A stretch of 6,324 nucleotides of DNA from Rhodoferax sp. (GTDB lineage Bacteria > Pseudomonadota > Gammaproteobacteria > Burkholderiales > Burkholderiaceae_C): positions 1 to 6,324 of the forward strand of contig JAUXQA010000141.1 of the NCBI GenBank assembly GCA_030683195.1, written 5' to 3'. Below, in pieces: positions 1-6,001 of this stretch. The notes below the pieces were generated by a model. That model worked only from the letters and a program-made list of their open reading frames with translations, had not been told where the DNA came from and did no database searches. The stretch's first letter is position 1. Each line of letters begins with the position of its first letter. The position numbers and the translations under genes are program-made.

Positions 1-1134
1 CACCTGACTGCAGCGGGCCATCAGGTGACGGTTTGCTCTCTGGTTCGCTCACCGGAAGAGGCTGAGCAAGGCCAGGGAGTGGCTCCCTACTGCGCAGATT
101 TCGCAATGGGCAGTGTTGTGGACTGGGTGCAAGTACTGCGCATGATTGCACGCCTGCCTGTGCCCACCCCGTCGTCCATGGGGTATTTTTATTCGCCTTC
201 GATGGCTGATCAGGTGGATGACTTGCTGGCGTCAAAGCAGTGGGATCTCATCTTTGTGCACTGTTCCTCTATGGCGCAATACGTAGCGCATGTGACTGAT
301 GTGCCAAAAGTCCTTGACTTTGGCGATATGGATTCCCAGAAATGGCTGGAGTATGCCAACTACAAGCCGTTTCCATTGTCATTGGGATATCGGTATGAAG
401 GCACCAAGATGCGGGCTGCCGAGAAACAGTTGGCCACCTGCTTTGATCTGTGCACGGCCACTACCCAAGCTGAGAAGGACACCTTGGACGCCTATGCCAC
501 TGGGGCTGATACCGACTGGTTCCCCAATGGCGTGGATGCTGATTTCTTCTGCCCTGCTGATACCGCATATGACCCCGACACCATCAGCTTTATCGGGCGC
601 ATGGACTACTACCCCAACCAGGAGTGCATGACGCGGTTCTGTTCAGAGATTTGGCCTCAGCTCAAGTCCAGCCGTCCTGCGCTCAAGTTGTTGATTGTGG
701 GGGCTGACCCGTCACCCGCCATACAGAACCTGGGTGATCTGGATGGTGTGACGGTCACTGGGTCCGTTCCCGATGTGCGTCCGTTCATTCGCCAGTCCGC
801 CTTGATGGTGGCACCGCTCAACATTGCCCGGGGAACCCAGAACAAGATCCTGGAGGCGATGGCGATGGGTGTGCCCGTGGTCACCAGCCGCCTCGCAGCG
901 GCTGGGGTAGACGCTGAACCCGGTACGCATTTTCTGGTGGCGGACACCCCGCAGGATTATGTGAAGGCGATCCTGGCTGTCACCAGCGGTGCCGCTGAGC
1001 GGGAGCGTCTTGCGCAGGCGGGTCGACAACGCATGCTAAGCCATCACGCGTGGCCTCGTGCCATGGCACGCCTGAATGGCCTGATTGACCGCAGCATCCG
1101 GAATTATTCAATAGGCAAGGGAGCTTTCGCATGA
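1..1134 (+). CDS. Glycosyltransferase, PEP-CTERM/EpsH1-associated sugar transferase type (5' partial)
   Basis: Cytoplasmic sugar-nucleotide glycosyltransferase with a GT-B fold, predicted to add a sugar to the lipid-linked repeat unit of an exopolysaccharide. The frame is open from base 1 and begins HLTAAGHQVTVCSL, the typical second segment of the N-terminal Rossmann domain (AGHxVTV). The gene therefore starts outside the window, and the GTG at base 25 is not its start; about 25-35 residues are probably missing. The visible 377 residues include the C-terminal donor-binding domain: SFIGRMDYYPN (about bases 586-618), a LLIVGADPSP strand, and ARGTQNKILEAMAMGVPVV (about 826-882). In this last motif the first Glu of the usual E-x7-E is replaced by Arg, which I recall as normal for the TIGR03087-like family. 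The gene ends in an ATGA overlap with the dehydrogenase gene. The family assignment is from memory of the motifs; the sugar transferred cannot be read. Confidence 0.88.
   Translation, partial: HLTAAGHQVTVCSLVRSPEEAEQGQGVAPYCADFAMGSVVDWVQVLRMIARLPVPTPSSMGYFYSPSMADQVDDLLASKQWDLIFVHCSSMAQYVAHVTDVPKVLDFGDMDSQKWLEYANYKPFPLSLGYRYEGTKMRAAEKQLATCFDLCTATTQAEKDTLDAYATGADTDWFPNGVDADFFCPADTAYDPDTISFIGRMDYYPNQECMTRFCSEIWPQLKSSRPALKLLIVGADPSPAIQNLGDLDGVTVTGSVPDVRPFIRQSALMVAPLNIARGTQNKILEAMAMGVPVVTSRLAAAGVDAEPGTHFLVADTPQDYVKAILAVTSGAAERERLAQAGRQRMLSHHAWPRAMARLNGLIDRSIRNYSIGKGAFA
1117..1123 (+). promoter_or_regulatory. Ribosome binding site for the dehydrogenase gene
   Basis: AAGGGAG lies 7 bases before the ATG at 1131, inside the last codons of the upstream glycosyltransferase gene. 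It supports ATG 1131 as the start. Together with the ATGA stop/start overlap it points to translational coupling. Confidence 0.65.
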
Positions 1135-2447
1135 AGATCAGCATTTTTGGATTGGGCTATGTTGGAGCGGTGTCGCTGGCCTGCCTGTCGCGAGACGGGC
1201 ACGACGTGATTGGCGTTGACATTGATCCGGGCAAGTTGGCGTTGATCAAGGAGGGCAAGACGCCGGTGGTTGAAGAGGGCATGGTTGACCTCATGGCGCG
1301 AGTCGCCCAGAGCGGGCGTGTCACTGTCACCGCTGATGCCCAAGCGGCAGTGCAAGGCAGCGACCTTTCACTGGTCTGTGTGGGTACGCCGTCTGCCCAC
1401 AACGGCAGCCAGGATCAGACAGCCATGCTGAGGTTGGCTGAGGAAATCGGAATGGCTATAAGGTTCAAGGATGCCCCCCATGTCGTGGTATTTCGGTCCA
1501 CTTTGGTGCCGGGAACCGTGGAAGATGTATTGCGTCCGATCATTGAGGCCAAGTCGGGCAAGAAAAATGGCGAAGGCTTCTTTCTGTGCTTTCAACCGGA
1601 GTTCTTGCGCGAGGGCTCATCCATTCGTGACTATGACAAGCCACCGTTCACCGTGGTGGGTGCGAATCATCCCTATCCTGTGGAGCGGCTGCGAGCCCTG
1701 TTTGGGGATTTGCCATGCCAGTTTTTTGAAACGTCGGTTCGGTCGGCCGAGATGATGAAATACTGCTGCAATAATTTCCACGCTCTGAAAATCACCTTTG
1801 CCAATGAGACCGCCAGGCTATGCGATGCGTTGGGAGTTGATGCCTTTGAGGTCATGGACCTGCTGTGTCGGGATACACAACTCAACATATCTTCAGCCTA
1901 CCTCAAGCCCGGCTTTGCCTTTGGTGGCTCCTGTTTACCCAAGGATTTGAGAGCCACTACCTATTTGGCCAAGTTGCATGATGTCGAGCTGCCCATGTTG
2001 GCAGGCATCATGCCTTCCAATCGCCAACATCTTGATGTTGCCCTGCAGAAGGTGTTGGCTACCGGCAAACGCAAAATCGGGTTCATTGGTTTGTCCTTCA
2101 AGACCGGTACTGACGACCTGCGTGAAAGCCCGTTGGTCACTCTGGCGGAGCAGCTGATCGGCAAGGGAATGCAGCTGTCCATTTATGACCCTCAAGTGCA
2201 CCTTGCTCAATTGATCGGATCCAACCGAAGTTTCGTTGAAAAGCACCTGCCTCACATCGGCCAGATGTTGAGATCCGACATTGAGGATGTCGTCCATGCG
2301 TCCGATCTTTTGGTGGTGGGGCTTGGCGGGAGCGTGGTTCATGACGCGTTGGTCCGGCACAGTCGTGGCGATCAGGTGATCCTGGATCTGGTCAATCTAC
2401 CCGACCGTGCTGCTATTTCAGCCGAGGTGGAGGGATTGTGTTGGTAG
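1131..2447 (+). CDS. algD: GDP-mannose 6-dehydrogenase, AlgD-like
   Basis: NAD-dependent four-electron oxidation of a sugar nucleotide, most likely GDP-mannose to GDP-mannuronate, in the cytoplasm. The 438 residues match the length of Pseudomonas AlgD (436), and the resemblance runs end to end. The N-terminal NAD-binding Rossmann motif is GLGYVGAVSLACLS (7-20), with the acidic VDID at 29-32. CVGTPS is at 83-88 and PEFLRE at 156-161. The central helix carries Lys210 and Asn225. The catalytic cysteine is Cys268 in FGGSCLPKD, the same number as in AlgD. The C-terminal domain has GLSFKTGTDDLRESP (320-334), and the protein ends EGLCW, close to AlgD's EGICW. These details favour GDP-mannose over UDP-glucose dehydrogenase, though substrate is inferred from similarity only. 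No other alginate gene is visible, so the product probably feeds a different uronic-acid polymer. It overlaps the preceding gene by 4 bases and the next by 10. Confidence 0.9.
   Translation: MKISIFGLGYVGAVSLACLSRDGHDVIGVDIDPGKLALIKEGKTPVVEEGMVDLMARVAQSGRVTVTADAQAAVQGSDLSLVCVGTPSAHNGSQDQTAMLRLAEEIGMAIRFKDAPHVVVFRSTLVPGTVEDVLRPIIEAKSGKKNGEGFFLCFQPEFLREGSSIRDYDKPPFTVVGANHPYPVERLRALFGDLPCQFFETSVRSAEMMKYCCNNFHALKITFANETARLCDALGVDAFEVMDLLCRDTQLNISSAYLKPGFAFGGSCLPKDLRATTYLAKLHDVELPMLAGIMPSNRQHLDVALQKVLATGKRKIGFIGLSFKTGTDDLRESPLVTLAEQLIGKGMQLSIYDPQVHLAQLIGSNRSFVEKHLPHIGQMLRSDIEDVVHASDLLVVGLGGSVVHDALVRHSRGDQVILDLVNLPDRAAISAEVEGLCW
2424..2433 (+). promoter_or_regulatory. Ribosome binding site deciding the GTG start of the transglutaminase-like gene
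   Basis: GAGG (2424-2427) and GGAGG (2429-2433) precede GTG 2438 by 10 and 4 bases. The next in-frame candidate, ATG 2468, has no comparable purine-rich stretch ahead of it. This favours GTG 2438, with a 10-base overlap with the dehydrogenase gene. Confidence 0.6.
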
Positions 2448-3505
2448 GTCAAGATTTCCATGGTGCCATGTCGCCAGTGTGGCGTCGGTGTGCATGGGTC
2501 AGCTTGCTTGTTTTGATCGTCTGCTTGTTGTCGCTTGCGCCTTATTTGGGCAGTCCCACTGAACTGGTGCGCCTGCGCAATGCGCTGCTTTTGCCCGAAA
2601 AAACAAGCCCTGATTTTGACTGGACACCTGCGAATGTACCTGTAGGCTATGCGCAGGAGTTGGGGCCGGCAGACCCCTTTTTCAGTCAGGTGGTGCAGCA
2701 TCTCGGCCTCTCGGCTCTGCCGGATGACTGGACACGAGCTGTGGCAATCAGTCGGCATTTATTGAGCAGCAGTCCGATGTTGCGCGGTGGGGCCGTCATG
2801 TCAGATTTACGCGGCACATACCAACGCGTTGTCACGCAAGGCGACGGCTACTGTGGAGATTTCACAGACGTTTTCGTTGCCATTGCCCTGGCCGCAGGCA
2901 TGCCAGTGAGGACCTGGTCGTTTTCATTCGACGGATTTGGCGGGCACGGCCATATCTGGCCGGAGATATGGAACCGGCAAGTCGGTCGCTGGCAACTGGT
3001 AGACGTTTTCAATAATTACTATTTCTTTGAAAACGCTGCAGGCCCACTCTCGGCATTGGCCTTCCGTAGAGCACTCTTGAGTGGGTCACAACAACTCCGA
3101 CTGGCGCCACTGGATCACGGTGCCCGCGTGGGGTGGGCTCTGGAAGGCAAAGCGTGGGCCTACTACCGGCGTGGGTTGCACGAGTGGTACATGCCATGGG
3201 GCAACAATGTATTCACCTACGACCGATCGCGATCGGTGAGGGTGTTCTCGGGCTTATCTCGATCTTTGGAGCAGTTGGGAGCGATCGTGGAAGGAGTGCA
3301 TCCTCAGATTCGATTGCTGACCAATGCAGATAACCTGGCGCAGGTGCAGGCCATGTGGCGTTTGCACTTGCACTTGCTGCTCCTTGCATGGCTGGTACCC
3401 CTGGCTGCTTTGGTCTTTCTGATTTGTCTTCTGGTTTGGTTGTACCGGCGGTACGGATTGCCATCGAAATCATTCTTTCAGGGCCTTCAGCATGGTGGCC
3501 ATTGA
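2438..3505 (+). CDS. Membrane-anchored transglutaminase-like (papain-fold) protein
   Basis: A 355-residue protein with a transglutaminase-like core between two membrane segments. Visible triad: Cys139 in DGYCGDF, His172 in GHGHIWPEIW, and Asp189 in WQLVDVFNN. The spacing and flanking residues fit the superfamily pattern (G-x-C-x-D/E-F, H-x-W-x-E, W-x-x-x-D). Hydrophobic helices lie at about 18-38 and 311-336. Arg residues precede the first (WRRC), and YRRYG follows the second, so both ends should be cytoplasmic and the roughly 270-residue domain periplasmic. Members of the superfamily cleave or form amide bonds or transfer acyl groups; the actual reaction here is unknown. No signal-peptidase or lipobox site is evident, so the first helix is probably an anchor. 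Its place between algD and a glycosyltransferase gene, overlapping both, implies a role in making, decorating or anchoring the polysaccharide. I do not recognise a named gene. A structural role or a peptidase acting on a PEP-CTERM protein is also possible. Confidence 0.8.
   Translation: MLVGQDFHGAMSPVWRRCAWVSLLVLIVCLLSLAPYLGSPTELVRLRNALLLPEKTSPDFDWTPANVPVGYAQELGPADPFFSQVVQHLGLSALPDDWTRAVAISRHLLSSSPMLRGGAVMSDLRGTYQRVVTQGDGYCGDFTDVFVAIALAAGMPVRTWSFSFDGFGGHGHIWPEIWNRQVGRWQLVDVFNNYYFFENAAGPLSALAFRRALLSGSQQLRLAPLDHGARVGWALEGKAWAYYRRGLHEWYMPWGNNVFTYDRSRSVRVFSGLSRSLEQLGAIVEGVHPQIRLLTNADNLAQVQAMWRLHLHLLLLAWLVPLAALVFLICLLVWLYRRYGLPSKSFFQGLQHGGH
3222..3237 (+). repeat. Perfect 16-base palindrome inside the transglutaminase-like gene
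   Basis: ACCGATCGCGATCGGT equals its own reverse complement and contains CGATCG twice in direct repeat. It encodes the D-R-S-R-S stretch near residues 262-266. Another CGATCG occurs at 3283-3288. It could be a protein-binding or methylation-related site, or simply a product of codon repetition; no function can be assigned. Confidence 0.4.
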
Positions 3506-4625
3506 TACCAACCAAACGCAGATCAATGCGCATGCCAGCCCGACGCTGCGTGTTGGCGTTGTGGGACCTTTGGCGCCCCCAATGGGTGGCATGGCGAATC
3601 AATGCGAACAGCTTGTTCGGTTGCTGAGTTCCGAAGGTGTGCACGTTGAAGTGGTTCGAACCAACTGCCCATACCGGCCCCAGTGGGTGGGGCGTGTGCC
3701 CTTGTTGCGTGCCTTGTTTCGGCTTGTGCCCTATATATGTAGCCTGTGGCGAAGTGCTGGGCGCACCCATGTGATCCACCTCTTGGCAAACTCAGGCTGG
3801 GCATGGCACCTGTTTGCAACACCTGCCGTTATTGTTGCGCGCATGCGCTGTGTTCCCATCATCGTGAATTACCGCGGGGGCGGAGCCGACGCTTTCTTTG
3901 CGAACGCGCCCCGATATGTTCTGAAAATGCTCGCAAAGGCTTCGCTGTGCGTGACGCCATCGGTGTTTCTACAACGGATTTTTGCCAAGTACGGTCTTGC
4001 CAGCACGGTTATCCCCAACATCATTGATCTGGCGCGCTTTGCTCCCGTAGCACCCCATGCATTTGGCATGGCACCGCATTTGGTCGTCACCCGCAATCTG
4101 GAATCCATCTACGACGTTGCCACTGCAATTCGAGCCTTCGCGCTTGTTCAAACGGTCTACAGGGGGGCGCGTTTGACTGTTGCCGGGACGGGCCCGGAAT
4201 TGGCCATGTTGCGTGCGCTGTGTGTCACTCTGAATTTGGTGGATGCGGTTCATTTTGCAGGTGCTATCGAGAACGCAGGCATGCCAGATCTGTATGCGTC
4301 GGCGGATTGTGTCCTCAATTCCAGCAAGGTAGACAACATGCCCATTGCTATTTTGGAGGCGTTTGCCAGCGGGGTGCCGGTGGTGAGTACGAGTGCCGGT
4401 GGCATTCCTGACATGGTGATTCACGGCGTGAACGGACTGCTGGTTCCTGTGGGTGACGACGGGGCGATGGCCACGGAGGTGCTGCGCGTGTTGGAGCAGC
4501 CGAAGCTGGCCTCTGACCTGCGTCAGGCCGGCTTGCAGGAAGCCCAGAAATTCACTTGGCTGCAAATTCGTACGACGTGGCTGGAGTCATACAAGCAACT
4601 GGCCATAAAAAGGAGTTTTTTGTGA
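3492..4625 (+). CDS. Glycosyltransferase family 4-type protein (GT-B fold)
   Basis: A 377-residue cytoplasmic or membrane-peripheral glycosyltransferase predicted to extend the polysaccharide repeat unit. The N-terminal acceptor domain starts with VGVVGPLAPPMGGMANQ (21-37), with the glycine-rich loop usual in GT4 enzymes. NYRGGGAD (126-133) and VTPSVFLQRIF (154-164) follow. IPNIIDLARF (174-183) is the classic hinge before the donor domain. The donor domain has LTVAGTGPE (228-236) and VDNMPIAILEAFASGVPVV (280-298). That last motif matches E-x7-E with Asp281 in place of the first Glu and Glu289 as the second. The end (about 352-370) is the usual C-terminal helix crossing back to the first domain. 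Start ATG 3492 overlaps the upstream gene by 14 bases and has only a weak AGGG (3480-3483), so translation may depend on coupling. Donor and acceptor cannot be read. Confidence 0.88.
   Translation: MVAIDTNQTQINAHASPTLRVGVVGPLAPPMGGMANQCEQLVRLLSSEGVHVEVVRTNCPYRPQWVGRVPLLRALFRLVPYICSLWRSAGRTHVIHLLANSGWAWHLFATPAVIVARMRCVPIIVNYRGGGADAFFANAPRYVLKMLAKASLCVTPSVFLQRIFAKYGLASTVIPNIIDLARFAPVAPHAFGMAPHLVVTRNLESIYDVATAIRAFALVQTVYRGARLTVAGTGPELAMLRALCVTLNLVDAVHFAGAIENAGMPDLYASADCVLNSSKVDNMPIAILEAFASGVPVVSTSAGGIPDMVIHGVNGLLVPVGDDGAMATEVLRVLEQPKLASDLRQAGLQEAQKFTWLQIRTTWLESYKQLAIKRSFL
4610..4615 (+). promoter_or_regulatory. Ribosome binding site fixing the GTG start of the CapK-like gene
   Basis: AAGGAG is followed by six T residues and then GTG at 4622. 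This is near-ideal spacing and places the start in a GTGA overlap with the glycosyltransferase stop. An upstream in-frame TTG at 4556 lacks such a site. Confidence 0.8.
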
Positions 4626-6001
4626 GTCTTTACACCTCCGTGTGTTCGAACGTATTGTTTCCACTGCATGAGCGCCTCAAGAGACACGACTCTGTCAATC
4701 TGCGTGAGCGACTGGAGGTCAGTCAGTGGTGGACCGCCTCAAAATTGGCGGCTTATCGCGTCGACCGGTTACGCCATTTTTTAACCCTGATTGGGCAACG
4801 AGTCCCTTATTACAGGGAAGTGTTCCGGCAATGCCATTTCGATCCGGAGGCGGTGGACTCTCTGAATGCACTCCAATCATTGCCCCTGCTGACCAAGTCA
4901 GACATCAGGGCCAATCTTGATGGACTGAAAGGGGATGGCACCACTCCTCTGACGCGGTACACCACCGGCGGATCTTCAGGCGAGCCTCTAATTTTTTACA
5001 TGGGGAGAAGCCGAAAAAGCCATGATGTGGCTGCCAAATGGCGTGCAACCCGGTGGTGGGGCGTGGACATTGGCGACCCTGAGCTGGTGGTGTGGGGGAG
5101 TCCGGTGGAATTGGGTGCACAGGATCGTATGCGGCGCGTACGTGACGGACTGATGCGAAGCTACTTGCTGCCTGCCTTCGAGATGTCAAATGACAAACTT
5201 GCGCAGTTTGTGAAGAAAATTTGTCTGGCTCGCCCGAGCATGTTGTTCGGCTACCCATCCAGCCTGGCACTCATTGCCCAATACGCCAAACGTCAGGGGC
5301 AGGAAATGACCCATTTAGGAATCAAAGTCGCATTTGTCACTTCGGAAAGGCTCTATGACACACAACGAGCCCTGATCAGCGAGGTTTTTGGCTGCCCTGT
5401 AGCCAACGGTTATGGAGCGCGCGACGCCGGTTTTATTGCCCATGAGTGCCCGTCAGGCAGTTTGCACATCAGTGCGGAGGACATCATTGTGGAAACTGTC
5501 CATCCAGATGGCTCACCCTGTGCCGCGGGCGAAGCCGGGGAAATCGTCGTGACACATTTGGCAACTTCCGACTTTCCATTCGTCCGCTATCGCACGGGTG
5601 ACATTGGGGTGTTGAGTGATATCCCTTGTGCGTGTGGTCGTGGATTGCCGGTCTTGAAAGAGATTCAGGGTCGGTCCACCGACTTCGTGGTGGCTCAGGA
5701 CGGCACTGTAATGCATGGTTTGGCTTTGATTTACAGCGTACGGGATTTGCCTGGTGTCGAGAGTTTCAAAATTGAACAAATGTCCCAACGCCATACGGTG
5801 GTCAGGGTGGTTGCAGGGCAAGAATTTGGAGTGGCGCAGGAGGCACTCATTGTTCGTGATTTCAAAATAAGATTGGGCGAGACTGTCAATGTTCAGGTGG
5901 ACAGGGTTCATGAAATTTGCAATGAGGTCTCAGGCAAGTTCAGATATGTGGTGAGCCATGTGAAGGCTTTTGAGGATCAGGGGGAGTGCCACCATGCGTG
6001 A
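4622..6001 (+). CDS. CapK/PaaK-like adenylate-forming enzyme (phenylacetate-CoA ligase family)
   Basis: A 459-residue member of the ANL adenylate-forming superfamily, of the branch found in capsule clusters (CapK) and related to phenylacetate-CoA ligase PaaK. Numbering is from GTG 4622. An N-terminal helical region with RVPYYREVF (60-68) and LPLLTKSDIR (87-96) is typical of the family. TTGGSSGEP (114-122) is the Thr/Ser/Gly-rich phosphate-binding motif, YGARDAG (264-270) the adenine-binding region, and YRTGDIG (323-329) holds the conserved Asp. CACGRG (336-341), with AHEC (273-276), could form a metal site. SGKFR (437-441) may supply the C-terminal Lys. These suggest an active enzyme that makes an acyl-adenylate from a carboxylic acid. 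The acid and the acceptor (CoA, carrier protein or sugar amine) are unknown. No acyl carrier protein gene is visible. It overlaps the glycosyltransferase gene by 4 bases and the ligase gene by 8. Confidence 0.87.
   Translation: MSLYTSVCSNVLFPLHERLKRHDSVNLRERLEVSQWWTASKLAAYRVDRLRHFLTLIGQRVPYYREVFRQCHFDPEAVDSLNALQSLPLLTKSDIRANLDGLKGDGTTPLTRYTTGGSSGEPLIFYMGRSRKSHDVAAKWRATRWWGVDIGDPELVVWGSPVELGAQDRMRRVRDGLMRSYLLPAFEMSNDKLAQFVKKICLARPSMLFGYPSSLALIAQYAKRQGQEMTHLGIKVAFVTSERLYDTQRALISEVFGCPVANGYGARDAGFIAHECPSGSLHISAEDIIVETVHPDGSPCAAGEAGEIVVTHLATSDFPFVRYRTGDIGVLSDIPCACGRGLPVLKEIQGRSTDFVVAQDGTVMHGLALIYSVRDLPGVESFKIEQMSQRHTVVRVVAGQEFGVAQEALIVRDFKIRLGETVNVQVDRVHEICNEVSGKFRYVVSHVKAFEDQGECHHA
5980..5986 (+). 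promoter_or_regulatory. Ribosome binding site for the right-edge ligase gene
   Basis: GGGGGAG ends 7 bases before ATG 5994, within the last codons of the CapK-like gene. It supports the start of the truncated downstream gene and continued translational coupling. Confidence 0.7.

Noticed and set aside
25..27. GTG as the start of the left-edge glycosyltransferase
   Set aside because: The frame stays open to base 1 and encodes HLTAAGHQ, a conserved part of the N-terminal domain, so the true start lies outside the window.
2468..2470. ATG 2468 as the start of the transglutaminase-like gene
   Set aside because: It has no clear ribosome binding site, while GTG 2438 has GAGG/GGAGG just upstream. 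It cannot be fully excluded, since the first membrane helix survives either choice.
3442..3454. Palindrome GTACCG-G-CGGTAC near the end of the transglutaminase-like gene as a terminator or operator
   Set aside because: It has a one-base centre that cannot form a stable hairpin loop and no T-run, and it lies inside codons for the YRRYG segment. Chance is the simpler explanation.
3213..3779. 188-codon open frame on the minus strand
   Set aside because: It spans the junction of two well-supported + strand genes. Its translation is low-complexity and rich in His, Pro, Thr and Gln without domain motifs, as expected for an antisense shadow.
3969..4565. 198-codon open frame on the minus strand
   Set aside because: It lies fully antisense to the conserved donor domain of the GT4 gene. 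The translation is rich in His, Gln and Arg with no recognisable family.
4556..4621. TTG 4556 as an earlier start of the CapK-like gene
   Set aside because: It would overlap the glycosyltransferase gene by 70 bases and has no ribosome binding site. GTG 4622 has AAGGAG at ideal spacing and a GTGA overlap.
4606..4622. A-run and T-run around the CapK-like start as a terminator
   Set aside because: There is no GC-rich stem before the T-run, and the AAGGAG between the runs is an obvious ribosome binding site.
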